A stretch of DNA of 64,000 nucleotides from Arthrobacter agilis (GCF_006494655.1 NZ_VHIM01000004.1:62001-126000), one strand, 5' to 3'; positions 1 through 8,968 are shown, counted from the stretch's first letter. The notes: a model not told the origin generated them from the letters alone. Made by a program: numbers and translations.

Positions 1-762
1 CGTCGGATCGTCCTTGGTCCTGAGCAGATCGGAACCGGCGGCGGGGCCGGTCACCTCGTACGGCGTCGTGGTCAGGTAGCGGCGGTTGAGCGGCGCACCC
101 TGCACGTAGGACCACGGCTTGTTGGCGTTCTTGCGCTCCAGTTCGACGACGGAGAGGCCGTGGGCGGCCTTGCCGATCCCCCGTACCTCGGCCGCCGGGA
201 GAGTGGGCGGAACCATGATGTTCTCGTTGGTGTACTCGTGATTCGCGAAGAGCACGGCGCGCCGCCCCTTGCTGCCCTCGATCTCGATGATGTCCGTGTA
301 GTCGCAGTTGTAGCCGAACTGCAGTGCCTGCGCGGCGGCCGTCTGGTTGTCCGCGTCGAAGGCGGGCGAGGACGTGAAGAGCGGATCCCCCCAGCGGATC
401 ACGGGCTTCCAGCCGTAGCCCTGCGGCACGGTCATGTCATCCACGAGGGCGTCGACGGGCTCGATCGCCGTGAAGGCGAGCGCTCCTGCAGGCTTGCCCG
501 GCTTCTGCCCGGGGGCGGCGACGGCGGCACCCGCTCCGGCGTGCGTGCCGATGAAGAGCGTCAGCGCTCCGGCGGCACCGGCGCCGAGCGCGCTGCGGCG
601 GGAGAATTCGCTGGAGACGATGTCGCGGAAGTAGTCGTTCTTCGACGTGTTGCAGACAGCTGCGGAGCACGCATTGTCACACTTCAGCGCGCAGGTCACG
701 GCGCTGCGCTTGCCCTTCGTGTGACCGAGCATGGGCAGCAGGCGGCGCGTGATGTCGGTCAT
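1..762 (-). CDS. PhoX-like alkaline phosphatase (DUF839), N-terminal part
   Basis: The gene runs off the window edge, so only the first 254 codons are present. The N-terminus has four cysteines (C24, C28, C32, C37) and then a twin-arginine signal around residues 54-72 (SRRSALGAGAAGA), followed by an Ala/Gly-rich stretch. This is the layout of actinobacterial DUF839/PhoX phosphatases exported folded by Tat. The mature part (GYGWKPVIRWGDPLF, LFANHEYTNE) matches the start of the PhoX beta-propeller. The family uses Ca/Fe to release phosphate from phosphoesters outside the cell. The ATG at 762 is preceded by GAGAGG on the coding strand. PHO-box-like repeats lie about 70-95 nt upstream, so phosphate control is expected. 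The catalytic C-terminus is outside the window. Confidence 0.85.
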   Translation of the reverse strand, partial: MTDITRRLLPMLGHTKGKRSAVTCALKCDNACSAAVCNTSKNDYFRDIVSSEFSRRSALGAGAAGALTLFIGTHAGAGAAVAAPGQKPGKPAGALAFTAIEPVDALVDDMTVPQGYGWKPVIRWGDPLFTSSPAFDADNQTAAAQALQFGYNCDYTDIIEIEGSKGRRAVLFANHEYTNENIMVPPTLPAAEVRGIGKAAHGLSVVELERKNANKPWSYVQGAPLNRRYLTTTPYEVTGPAAGSDLLRTKDDPT

Positions 763-830
763 GGGGTAGTACCTCTCACAGGGATGAACGGGTTCGGGCC
801 CCACCCTTCCGAGGGCAGCTGAACAACCCT

Positions 831-858
831 GGTGACCTGCGGTGAACGAGGCGTGAAC
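831..858 (-). promoter_or_regulatory. PHO box (PhoP-type direct repeats) upstream of the PhoX-like gene
   Basis: Read on the minus strand, GTTCAC begins at 858 and again at 847, 11 nt apart, and a related GGTCAC begins at 837. Direct repeats of about 11 nt with a G(T/G)TCA core are the hallmark of actinobacterial PhoP binding sites. They sit 70-95 nt before the start of the phosphatase. That the site is functional is inferred. Confidence 0.6.
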
Positions 859-885
859 GCCGATCGAACAGCCTGCCGTCCTGGC

Positions 886-1917
886 CTAGGCGATCTGCGC
901 GGCCTGCCGCTCGGACAGCACCGCGTGGACCCGGCCGAGGCGCCCCAGCCACCACGACGTCCGGGAGTCCGTCGCGGCGAACCGCTCCAGCCTGTCCTCG
1001 GACACCACGACGTCGCGGACGGGCAGCCTCCCTGCCTGCGGGACCAGCGATTCCTCCGTGACGTCCCCGTCCATGAGGGAGACGGTCGCCAGTCCGCAGG
1101 CAAAGGGAAGCTCGGGCAGGGCGGCGGCGAGGGCCACACCGGCGCGGATGCCGACGGAGGTGTCGAGGGCGGAGCTGACGACCACGGGCAGTCCCGCCTG
1201 ACCGATGATCCCGAGGGCCTTCCGCACGCCGCCCAGGGGTGCGGACTTGATGACGAGGAGATCGGCGGCGTCCTCCCGCGCCACCAGCAGGGGGTCCTCC
1301 TGCCTCCTCACGCTCTCGTCCGCTGCCACGAGGATGGCGTGACCGCGGCGCCGCAGCTCCGAGCGGACGGCACGAAGACCCGGGATGTCCGGCACCGGCT
1401 GCTCCACGTACTGAAGGTCGAACCGGGCCAGCTCCTCGAGCGCGACGAGCGCACCGGCCACGTCCCACCCGCCGTTCGCATCCACCTTCACGGCGGCGGC
1501 AGGCAGCAGGCGGCGCACCTCGGCGAGCCGTGCGACGTCGTCCGCCAGCGTCTGGCCCCGCTCCGCGACCTTTACCTTGACGGCATGGACGTCGCCGAAC
1601 CGGGACAGGACGCCTTCCACGGCGTCGGGGCCGACGGCGGGCACTGTCGCATTGACCGGGACGCTCGTCCGCACAGGTTCGGGGAACCCCAGCCAGGCGG
1701 CGTCGACCGCTGCCGCGAGCCAGGGCGCCGCCTCGTCGTCGTCGTACTCGAGGAACGGGCAGAACTCGCCCCACCCCGCGGGTCCGCGCACCAGCAGCAC
1801 CTCCCGCTCCAGCACTCCACGGAACTTCACGCGCATCGGGACCGAGACGACGCGCGCCGTGGCCCGCAGCTCCTCGAAGGGCGGGAGCTCGGGTGGGGGT
1901 GGGGTCTGCGTGATCAC
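886..1917 (-). CDS. menC: o-succinylbenzoate synthase
   Basis: This 343-aa enolase-superfamily protein dehydrates SHCHC to o-succinylbenzoate in menaquinone synthesis. The family's catalytic set is visible: KVKV (K114/K116), metal ligands in VDANGG (D146), VEQP (E172) and ADES (D200/E201), and the second-face lysine in IKSAPLGG (K224). Length and motif spacing are typical of actinobacterial MenC. It stands apart from menB, menE and menA, which lie near 55-58 kb of this window. The ATG at 1917 follows a proline-rich N-terminal extension (TPPPPELPP), so a slightly later start is possible. The menD and menF genes are not in the window. Confidence 0.92.
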   Translation of the reverse strand: MITQTPPPPELPPFEELRATARVVSVPMRVKFRGVLEREVLLVRGPAGWGEFCPFLEYDDDEAAPWLAAAVDAAWLGFPEPVRTSVPVNATVPAVGPDAVEGVLSRFGDVHAVKVKVAERGQTLADDVARLAEVRRLLPAAAVKVDANGGWDVAGALVALEELARFDLQYVEQPVPDIPGLRAVRSELRRRGHAILVAADESVRRQEDPLLVAREDAADLLVIKSAPLGGVRKALGIIGQAGLPVVVSSALDTSVGIRAGVALAAALPELPFACGLATVSLMDGDVTEESLVPQAGRLPVRDVVVSEDRLERFAATDSRTSWWLGRLGRVHAVLSERQAAQIA

Positions 1918-2014
1918 GGGTTCAGGCTACGTCAGGCGACCTATGCCGCACGGGCCACGCGGTGGTCACGGGACGGTGACGGCGCTCTCTGGGCGATGTG
2001 GAACGATTGGGGTG

Positions 2015-2932
2015 ATGACCTCGCAGAGACCCTACAGGACCACCGCGCGGGCGGCACGCTCACCGCACGTGTTCCTTCTGGCCGCGGTGGCCTGCGCCGT
2101 GGCGCTGGGCTGGACCTACTGGGCCTTCGTCCGGACCACGACCGGGCAGTTCGCCGACGAGTCCGCGTGGCAGGAGGCCGGGGTCGCCGCACCCGACACG
2201 CAACTGCCGTTCCTCCGGTTCCTCGACACCCTGCCCGTCATCTCGGTGGTCCTCGCCGCTGCGGCCATCCTGTACGTCGTCGTTCGGCGTCAGCGGTATC
2301 TCGCTGCGAGCATTGCCGTCGCGGTCATCGGGACGTCCAATCTGACCACCCAGGTGCTGAAGAATCTTGTCTTCGACCGCCCGGACCGGGGCATCGCCAC
2401 CCTGGATTTCAACTCATTACCTTCAGGGCATACAACGCTCGCGGCCTCTGCGGCTGCAGCCGTCTTCATCATCATGCCGCCACGGTGGCGCCCCTTCGCA
2501 GCGGCGATGGGCGGCGCCTACTCCGTTCTGGCGGGCGTGGCGACCTTCATCAATCTCTGGCACCGCCCCGCGGATGTCGTCGCGGCACTCCTCGTCGTCG
2601 GTACCTGGACCCTGGTCGGCGGCCTGATCATCATGCGCACGGGCGACGGATGGAACAACTGGCAGGGCTTCGGACGCGGGTGGGCCTCGGCCCGGGGCTG
2701 GCTGGCCGGGTGCTGGCTGGTGGGGCTCGGCAGCCTCGTGGTCTCCGGCGTCCTCTACTTCGCCGTGCAGGCCATCGGTCCGGCCCCCGTTCCCGGGACC
2801 GCCACCCTTCCCCTGTTCTTCTGGTGGGGCCTCACCTGGATCGTCGGCGTAGGCTTCACTCTCTCCGCCGCGGCGGGCTGGCTCTTCTCGGCGCAGGCCC
2901 GCCGCACACCGGCCCCCGAGCGTCGCCCGTAA
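2015..2932 (+). CDS. PAP2-family membrane phosphatase
   Basis: This 305-aa integral membrane protein has the three phosphatase motifs of the PAP2 superfamily: KNLVFDRP (KX6RP), PSGH, and NLWHRPADVVAA (the SRX5HXXXD-type block, with His-Arg and Asp present). At least five or six hydrophobic segments flank them. Members dephosphorylate lipid or undecaprenyl pyrophosphates; the substrate here cannot be told. I start at ATG 2015; the adjoining GTG at 2012 is also in frame. The open frame continues upstream to 1577, but that part is antisense to menC and is not expected to be translated. Confidence 0.88.
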   Translation: MTSQRPYRTTARAARSPHVFLLAAVACAVALGWTYWAFVRTTTGQFADESAWQEAGVAAPDTQLPFLRFLDTLPVISVVLAAAAILYVVVRRQRYLAASIAVAVIGTSNLTTQVLKNLVFDRPDRGIATLDFNSLPSGHTTLAASAAAAVFIIMPPRWRPFAAAMGGAYSVLAGVATFINLWHRPADVVAALLVVGTWTLVGGLIIMRTGDGWNNWQGFGRGWASARGWLAGCWLVGLGSLVVSGVLYFAVQAIGPAPVPGTATLPLFFWWGLTWIVGVGFTLSAAAGWLFSAQARRTPAPERRP

Positions 2933-3094
2933 CCGCCGTCGACAGCCGGCACGCAGCCCCGCACGCGCGACCCACACCCGCCCTGCCCTCGGCATCGTTT
3001 CTCCCACAGAGGCTCCTCCGTCGCCGGGGGAGGGGCGTTCGTGCCCGTCGGCCGCGCGCCGCCAGCGGGACCGACCGCAGGGCCGGCCGTGCGG

Positions 3095-4351
3095 TCACCC
3101 CTTCGACACCGCCGCCTCCGCCGAGCCGGGGGCAGCACGCGGGATCCAGTACCAGAGCACCGCCGCTCCGAGGAAGCCGAGGGCGCCCGTGGCCCAGATG
3201 CCGGCCGAGAGGGTGACGAGCGCCGTCACGAGGGAGAGCAGCGCCGGCCCACCCATGGTCCCGACATCGGTGAGCAGACGCCAGATGCCGAGGAACTGGG
3301 GGCGGCCGGGCGACGGCGAGAAATCCGCGCCCAGCGTCATGACGATGCCCGAGCCGATCCCGTTGCCGAACCCGATCAGGAGGGCGACCAGCAGGAGACC
3401 CACCGCACTGCCGGTGAACGGCAGCAGGACCAGGGCCGTCCCCATGATCAGCATGCAGGGGACGGCGATCCAGCGGCGGCCCCTGAGGTCCATGATCTTG
3501 CCGGAGGGGTAGAAAATGAGCATGTCGATGGCACCCGAGAGACCGTAGATCAGCGCTGTCGCGGAGGCGTCCAGCCCGATGCTCTCGGCCCAGAGCGGCA
3601 GCACCGCCTGCCGGGTGGCCCGCACCGCGGCGATGAGCAGCACGCCGATCCCGACCGTGAGGAACACGCGGGAGTGGTGCCGCATGATGGAGCGCACCGT
3701 GGGGGCGTGGTGGGCTGCCGGGTCCGACGTCGGGGACAGCGCGGCTTCCAGCGGTGTTGCGGCCGTCAGGGCGACGCGGCCCGGGGCTCCGAGCTCCGGG
3801 ACGCGCCAGCTGAGTGCTGCGGCAGCGAGGCTTGCACCCCCGCCCACCCAATAGGCCCCGTCGAGGCCGATCCGGCTCATGGCGAGAGCCACCGCGAAGG
3901 GTCCGAGGAAGACGCCGATGCGCGTGACTCCGCCGAGCGTGGAGAGGGCACGCGCCCGGAAGCGGGCCGGCACCGCCTCCGTGAGGTAGCTCTGCCGTGC
4001 GAGCCCGAAGACCGCGCCGGCCATGCCCACCATGAAGATGGCGGCGGCGAAGACCGGCAGGGTCGGAGCCGCGATGGCGAGGAACATCGCCGCCGCGCAC
4101 CACAGGGCTGCCCCCACCAGGGCCTTCCGCTCTCCGAAGCGCGTCGCGATGAGCGTCGCGGGGACGTTCGTGACGAGGGACCCGATGCCCGAGAGGGTGA
4201 TGACGAGGGCGGCCGTCGCGAGGTCGGCACCGAGATCCCGTGCCGTCAGGGCGATGACCGGGAGGATGGCTCCCGTCGCGACCCCGTAGAGCAGCGAGGG
4301 CCCGTAGGCTCCCACCGCGATTCCGCGAAGATCAAAGGTTTCCTTGGGCAC
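3095..4351 (-). CDS. MFS transporter
   Basis: The 418-aa protein has about twelve hydrophobic segments in two halves. An MFS-like loop sequence follows TM2 (ATRFGERK), and the repeat-half equivalent PSGKIMDLRGRRW lies between the later helices. The overall length is that of a drug/metabolite:proton antiporter. No substrate can be assigned. It is transcribed towards the PAP2 gene, with about 160 nt of GC-rich sequence between the stops and no convincing hairpin terminator seen there. Confidence 0.85.
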   Translation of the reverse strand: MPKETFDLRGIAVGAYGPSLLYGVATGAILPVIALTARDLGADLATAALVITLSGIGSLVTNVPATLIATRFGERKALVGAALWCAAAMFLAIAAPTLPVFAAAIFMVGMAGAVFGLARQSYLTEAVPARFRARALSTLGGVTRIGVFLGPFAVALAMSRIGLDGAYWVGGGASLAAAALSWRVPELGAPGRVALTAATPLEAALSPTSDPAAHHAPTVRSIMRHHSRVFLTVGIGVLLIAAVRATRQAVLPLWAESIGLDASATALIYGLSGAIDMLIFYPSGKIMDLRGRRWIAVPCMLIMGTALVLLPFTGSAVGLLLVALLIGFGNGIGSGIVMTLGADFSPSPGRPQFLGIWRLLTDVGTMGGPALLSLVTALVTLSAGIWATGALGFLGAAVLWYWIPRAAPGSAEAAVSKG

Positions 4352-4384
4352 CCTTCGAGCCTAGTCGTGGGGCACCGCGGCGCT

Positions 4385-4765
4385 CTAGGCGATGAGGAGC
4401 CCGAGCCACAGGCCGACGCCGGCAGCGATGAGCGCCGCCACAGCCGTGCCGACGCCGGAGGCGAGGGCCGCCCGCACGGAGCCCGACCGCAGCAGGCGGA
4501 CTGTCTCGTGGCTCGCGGTGCTGAAGGTGGTGTACCCGCCAAGGAATCCCGTGCCGACGACGAGCGTCCACGTCGGCGAAAGGGCCGCCGCCAGCACCAG
4601 GCCCGTCAGGAACCCGAGGAGCAGGGACCCGGTGACGTTGATCGTGATCGTGCCCACGGGGGTGGACGTGCGGACCCGCGACCGGATGACGCCGTCGAGC
4701 ACGAAGCGCGCGACCGAGCCGAGCCCGCCCGCGCCACCGAGGACCAGGACGAGGACGATGCTCAC
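4385..4765 (-). CDS. crcB: CrcB/Fluc fluoride channel subunit (short form)
   Basis: This 126-aa, four-helix protein matches the CrcB family: GGAGGLGSVARF near the N-terminus, INVTGSLLLGFLTG in the second helix (the pore Asn) and GFLGGYTTFSTAS in the third (the signature with the central Na+ site and phenylalanine box). CrcB proteins are dual-topology dimers that export fluoride. The start is GTG at 4765 and overlaps the stop of the neighbouring crcB by 4 nt (GTGA), so the two subunits are translationally coupled. Such adjacent pairs usually form antiparallel heterodimers. Confidence 0.93.
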   Translation of the reverse strand: MSIVLVLVLGGAGGLGSVARFVLDGVIRSRVRTSTPVGTITINVTGSLLLGFLTGLVLAAALSPTWTLVVGTGFLGGYTTFSTASHETVRLLRSGSVRAALASGVGTAVAALIAAGVGLWLGLLIA

Positions 4766-5346
4766 CTGGACTCCGGCCCGGGATCGGGCTCGATCCGGGG
4801 CGTCGACCCCGAATCCCAGGCACCCGTTTCCGTAGCGCCTACCTCCGACGATCCCGCGTCCGGGGCGCCCGCGCCCGACGAACCCGCGTCCGACGACGGA
4901 CCAGCGGCGGCACGCACTCCGCTCCCGGCGGCGATCCCGGCCGCTGTCGCCAGGAGGCCCAGTGCCACCGACAGTGCGAGGTAGCCGACCCCCTCGATGG
5001 CCCGGCCGTCGGAGACCAGGAGCGCGGAGTCGGCCGCGAGCGCGCTGTAGGTCGTGAAGCCGCCGAGGAATCCGGTTCCGGCGAAGAGCCGCAGGGCCCG
5101 GCGCGATCCCACGTCCGGTCCGCGACGCGCGAGGGCCTCGAGGAGCAGGCCCAGGGCGAAGGCGCCTGCCAGATTGACCAGGAGGATGCCGACCGGCAGG
5201 CCTGCAGGCGCTGGGAGGGCCTCGGCGAGCCCGAAGCGGGCCAGTGTGCCGCCCATTCCCCCGAGGAAGACGAGGCCGAGATATGCAGGGCGGAGATGTA
5301 CGGCACGTCCGCCGGGCGCGGTCCGGGCGGCTCCCTGATCAGGCAA
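4762..5346 (-). CDS. crcB: CrcB/Fluc fluoride channel subunit with a low-complexity C-terminal tail
   Basis: The core again has GGMGGTLARFG, LLVNLAGAFALG and GTGFLGGFTTYSALA, the CrcB signatures. After the fourth helix follows a tail of about 50 residues rich in Ser, Gly, Ala, Asp and Glu, absent from its partner. No ATG or GTG lies in a sensible place. The first in-frame option before the conserved core is TTG at 5346, overlapping the stop of the upstream hydrolase by 8 nt, giving 194 aa. A later ATG within GGMGG would cut into helix 1. No good ribosome site is visible, so translation probably depends on read-through coupling. The start is uncertain; the function is not. Confidence 0.85.
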   Translation of the reverse strand: MPDQGAARTAPGGRAVHLRPAYLGLVFLGGMGGTLARFGLAEALPAPAGLPVGILLVNLAGAFALGLLLEALARRGPDVGSRRALRLFAGTGFLGGFTTYSALAADSALLVSDGRAIEGVGYLALSVALGLLATAAGIAAGSGVRAAAGPSSDAGSSGAGAPDAGSSEVGATETGAWDSGSTPRIEPDPGPESR

Positions 5347-6085
5347 GGTGCTGTGCGAGGAAGTCCAGCGTGCGGCGCCAGGCGTCGTCCGCGGGAGCGG
5401 CACGGTAGGCGAAGCGGTTCGAGTCGTTGAAGAAGGCGTGCCCGGCATCGGGGTACACGACCGCCTCGAACCGGACCCCGGCGCGGTGCATTGCAGCCTC
5501 GAGCGCGGGCAGCTCCGCGGTGAGGCCCGTGTCGTCCTGACCGTAGAACGCGAGGACGGGTGCGGCGATGCCGGCGAGCTCCTCGGCCGAGAAGTCTGCG
5601 TGCCCGTAGAAGGGTACGCAGGCGAGGAGGCGCGGCTCGTGCACGGCGAGGGAGAAGCTGTAGCTCCCGCCGAAGCAGAAGCCCGTGATGCCGACCCGCC
5701 CGGCGACCTCCTCGTCGTCGTGGAGGTACGAGAAGCAGGCGCGGACACGCTCGGTCGTGAGCGCGCCGAACCCGGGGTCCTGCAGGGGTGCGAGGAGCGC
5801 GCGGAGCTTCGGCTGCGCCTCGTTCCGGGCCTCGTCGTCGGGTCCTGCGATCGCCTCACCGAGCCCGAGCGTCGTCTCCTCGGTGACGCCCTGGTCCGCG
5901 AGGAGATCGGGGGCGACGACGGCGTAGCCCTCACGCGCGAACCGGTCGGCGACATCGCGCGTGTGGCCCACCAGCCCCCAGACCTCGTGGATCAGCACGA
6001 GCCCGCCCTTCACCGGCCCCTCGGGCCGCGCGACGTAGGCGGAGACTGTTCCGGAGGGGGTCGCGATGTCCTGGAGGGTGTTCAC
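5339..6085 (-). CDS. dienelactone hydrolase family protein
   Basis: This 248-aa alpha/beta hydrolase has the cysteine nucleophile of the dienelactone hydrolase family (GFCFGG, C137), an acid in YGQDD (D184/D185) and a histidine in DAGHAFF (H216). LIHEVWGL supplies the oxyanion-hole region with the family Glu. Members hydrolyse dienelactone in chlorocatechol breakdown, but many have other or unknown esterase roles. No chlorocatechol genes are nearby. Instead it is the first gene of a unit with two crcB genes, which hints at a role connected with halogenated (possibly fluorinated) compounds. That link is only inference from position. Confidence 0.85.
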   Translation of the reverse strand: MNTLQDIATPSGTVSAYVARPEGPVKGGLVLIHEVWGLVGHTRDVADRFAREGYAVVAPDLLADQGVTEETTLGLGEAIAGPDDEARNEAQPKLRALLAPLQDPGFGALTTERVRACFSYLHDDEEVAGRVGITGFCFGGSYSFSLAVHEPRLLACVPFYGHADFSAEELAGIAAPVLAFYGQDDTGLTAELPALEAAMHRAGVRFEAVVYPDAGHAFFNDSNRFAYRAAPADDAWRRTLDFLAQHLA

Positions 6086-6216
6086 CCGCCTAGGCTTGCA
6101 CGCCTGACGATGCCGCGCCAGCCGGCCCTCGGCGGTGAACGACCGGCCATGACCGACGAGGGTCTGCCACGACGGCGGCGCACCGGCCGCGCCGATGCTG
6201 GGCTACAGTTGCGCGG

Positions 6217-6753
6217 GTGTCACGCCCTACCCTGCCGTCCGGGACCGCCCTGCGCCTGCTCACGCCCGCCGACGCGGGCGCACTGGCGGCGGCCTACCGG
6301 GACCACCGGGCGCACCTGGCACCGTGGGAGCCCCTGCGCACCGAGGATTTCTTCACTCCCGCGGGACAGGCCGAGCAGATTGCAGCGAGGCTGGCGGATC
6401 TGGCCGCGGGTACCGAGATCCCCTGGGTCCTGGTGGCGGAGGACGGGATCATCGGCACCATGACCCTCACGGGGATCGTTCGTGGGCCGTTCCTCAGTGC
6501 CCACGTGGGCTATTGGGTGGACACGCGCCTGCAGAACCGGGGGATCGGCTCGACCGCACTGCACCTGGCCCTCCTCCACGCGCAGGAGGAACTCGGCCTG
6601 CATCGCGTGCAGGCATCGGTGCTGCCGCACAACACGCCGTCCCGGGCGGTTCTGCAACGGGCCGGCTTCACGATGATCGGCATGGCGCCGTCCTACCTCC
6701 GGATTGCCGGGCGGTGGCAGGATCACCTGCTCTACCAGCGCCTGCTCTCCTGA
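6217..6753 (+). CDS. GNAT acetyltransferase, RimJ/RimL type
   Basis: The 178-aa protein begins at GTG 6217. It shows the RimJ/RimL arrangement: GTALRLLTPADA at the N-terminus, then IGTMTLTGIVRGPFLSAHVGYWV, the acetyl-CoA pyrophosphate loop LQNRGIGSTAL, and the late HRVQASVLPHNTPSRAVLQRAGF block that carries the conserved Asn. Such enzymes acetylate N-terminal or side-chain amines of proteins or small molecules. The target is unknown. It stands alone between divergent units. Confidence 0.88.
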   Translation: MSRPTLPSGTALRLLTPADAGALAAAYRDHRAHLAPWEPLRTEDFFTPAGQAEQIAARLADLAAGTEIPWVLVAEDGIIGTMTLTGIVRGPFLSAHVGYWVDTRLQNRGIGSTALHLALLHAQEELGLHRVQASVLPHNTPSRAVLQRAGFTMIGMAPSYLRIAGRWQDHLLYQRLLS

Positions 6754-6896
6754 TCGTGCCGCTCGGCGCCACGTGGGAAACCCCTCCGCCGCATCATCAG
6801 TAGCCCGGTCCGCCACCCGACCCTCCAGCCATTGATGCAGGACCACCCGACTGTTAGGTTGTGACGCAACACACAGTGACGTGCGGAGGCTGAACC

Positions 6897-8510
6897 ATGA
6901 GTCATCAGTCCGAAGAAGCAGGGACCAGGAACGGGACGGCGAACGGCAGGCCGGATGCGACGGACCCTCCGCAGTCCGCGGGCAGGCTCTGGCTGATGCG
7001 GGGCCTCGGCCTCGTGATCGCCCTGGCGATCTACCTCCTGCTGGGCGGCTCCGACCTCAGCAACGACGGCAGGATCGTCGCCGCCGTGGCGGGTCTCATG
7101 GCGGTGTGGTGGATGACGGAAGCCCTGCCCCTCCCGGTCACCTCGCTGCTGCCGATCGTCCTCCTACCGATGCTGACGGAGTCGACCGTCGCCGAATCGA
7201 CGGCCCCCTACGCCAACGCCATCGTGTTCCTCTTCCTCGGTGGCTTCCTCATCGCCATCGCGATGCAGAAGTGGAACCTCCACCGACGGATCGCCCTGCT
7301 CACACTCCGCCGCGTGGGGACGCACCCGCGCCGGATCATCCTCGGCATCATGATCTCCACGGCCTTCCTGTCGATGTGGGTCTCCAACACCGCGACGGCC
7401 CTCATGATGCTGCCGATCGCGCTCAGCGTCCTGACGCTCGTCGTCGAGAACAGTCGTGGCAGCACCGCCACCCGCGGGGCCACCGGAGAGGAACTCGCCG
7501 CCGGCAGGGCCGTCAGCGAGGTGGTGGAGGACAGGGAGGTGCGCATCTTCGGCGTCGCCCTGATCCTCAGTGTCGCCTGGGCCGCGACCATCGGAGGGCT
7601 CGGGACCCTGCTCGGCAGCCCACCCAACGCGATCGTCGCCGGCTACATCAGCACCGAACTCGGGGAGGACGTCGGCTTCGTCCAGTGGATGATGCTCGGG
7701 GTGCCGATCGTCATCGTCTTCATCGGGCTCGCCTGGCTGCTCATCACCCGCGTCATGTTCAGGTTCGCGCTGCAGGAGATCCCCGGGGGCAGGGAACTGA
7801 TCGACACCGAGATCGAGAAGCTCGGCCGGATGAGCCAGGGCGAGAAGGTGGTGCTCGCCGTCTTCTCCGGCGCCGCCTTCCTCTGGATCGTGCCCGGGCT
7901 GGTCTCGAACATCGGCTGGGTCGCCGCCGCCCTCCCCTGGCTCGGCTCCTTCGACGACACTGTCATCGCCATCGCCGCCGGAATTGTCCTCTTCATGATC
8001 CCCGCGGACAGGAAGGGGAACATGACACTCGTCTGGAAGGACGCCGAGAACGGCCTGCCGTGGGGCGTGCTCCTGCTCTTCGGCGGAGGCCTCTCCCTGG
8101 CGGGCGCCGTCGCGCGCACGGGCCTCGATGCGTGGTTCGGCGAGCGCGTCAGCGGCCTCGGCGCCCTGCCGATCATCCTCGTGCTGGCGATCGTGGTGAC
8201 CATCGTGCTGTTCCTCACGGAGATCACGAGCAACACCGCGACGGCGGCCACGTTCATCCCGATCCTCGGGGGCGTCGCCGTGGGCATCGGCATCGATCCC
8301 CAGACGCTGCTGATCCCTGCAGCGCTGGCCGCCACCTGCGCCTTCATGCTCCCGGTCGGCACCCCACCGAACGCCATCGTCTACGCCACGGGCAACGTGA
8401 AGATCTCCGAGATGGTGCGGGGCGGCATCGTGCTCAACATCGTCGGCATCATGCTCATCACCCTGTTCACGGTGCTGATCGGACCGTTCGCACTCGGTCT
8501 CGTCCTGTGA
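6897..8510 (+). CDS. DASS/SLC13-family anion:sodium symporter
   Basis: This 537-aa membrane protein has the internal duplication of the divalent anion:Na+ symporter family: SNTATALMM and SNTATAATF (the SNT substrate/Na+ motifs of the two hairpins), each followed later by a proline-asparagine motif, GSPPNAIV and GTPPNAIV. These transporters import dicarboxylates such as succinate, malate or citrate. The region around residues 180-210 is a charged cytoplasmic insert. ATG 6897 is preceded by GGAGG at suitable spacing. The upstream region has a short dyad, GTTG-N5-CAAC, near 6855. The exact substrate cannot be read from sequence. Confidence 0.9.
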   Translation: MSHQSEEAGTRNGTANGRPDATDPPQSAGRLWLMRGLGLVIALAIYLLLGGSDLSNDGRIVAAVAGLMAVWWMTEALPLPVTSLLPIVLLPMLTESTVAESTAPYANAIVFLFLGGFLIAIAMQKWNLHRRIALLTLRRVGTHPRRIILGIMISTAFLSMWVSNTATALMMLPIALSVLTLVVENSRGSTATRGATGEELAAGRAVSEVVEDREVRIFGVALILSVAWAATIGGLGTLLGSPPNAIVAGYISTELGEDVGFVQWMMLGVPIVIVFIGLAWLLITRVMFRFALQEIPGGRELIDTEIEKLGRMSQGEKVVLAVFSGAAFLWIVPGLVSNIGWVAAALPWLGSFDDTVIAIAAGIVLFMIPADRKGNMTLVWKDAENGLPWGVLLLFGGGLSLAGAVARTGLDAWFGERVSGLGALPIILVLAIVVTIVLFLTEITSNTATAATFIPILGGVAVGIGIDPQTLLIPAALAATCAFMLPVGTPPNAIVYATGNVKISEMVRGGIVLNIVGIMLITLFTVLIGPFALGLVL

Positions 8511-8602
8511 GCCGTGCCGCGACACGCGGACCGGGACCCCGCGGCGGGTAGGACGGCGTACCATCGGTGCAACCACCCGCAGTCAACGACGACGGACGCG
8601 TG

Positions 8603-8968
8603 ATGATCGCTCGACTCCCTGTTCCCATCGGCATGCTCTGCATCGCGCTCAGCAGCCTGGCCCTGATGGCCGGCGATCGGGGCATCTCCCTGCTCCTGCT
8701 GGCGCTCGGCGGCTTTCTGCTCGCCCGGTCCTGCTTCACCTGCGGAGGTGCTCCCCCGACGTCCCTGCGGTCGGCCGACGACGCCCGCGCCCCGTTCCCG
8801 GTAGCATCCCTCGGCGACTGCCCGCCCGAACGCCTCCGTGAGGCCCGCGAGCTGGCCGCCCGGGTCGCGGACTCGACCCGTGACGCCCGCCGGAAGGCGC
8901 GCGATGAGCAAGCGGTAGGCCCCAGATCTCGCGCCGGCGAGTCACCCCGGCGCCGAGTAGGCCCGTGA
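8603..8968 (+). CDS. small membrane protein, function unknown
   Basis: This 121-aa frame begins IARLPVPIGMLCIALSSLAL. Two hydrophobic stretches (about residues 7-22 and 28-42) precede a polar, Arg/Ala-rich tail with no recognised domain. I do not recognise a family. Support comes from the arrangement: its stop overlaps the GTG of the next gene in a GTGA quartet, the usual sign of coupled translation. A GTG at 8567 would add 12 residues. The reverse strand here also has long open frames, which are common in this base composition, so the call is moderate. Confidence 0.5.
   Translation: MIARLPVPIGMLCIALSSLALMAGDRGISLLLLALGGFLLARSCFTCGGAPPTSLRSADDARAPFPVASLGDCPPERLREARELAARVADSTRDARRKARDEQAVGPRSRAGESPRRRVGP

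Noticed and set aside
6085-6216. Fluoride riboswitch ahead of the crcB-containing unit
   Set aside because: I looked on the minus strand for the conserved crcB-motif pseudoknot bases and did not find a convincing match.
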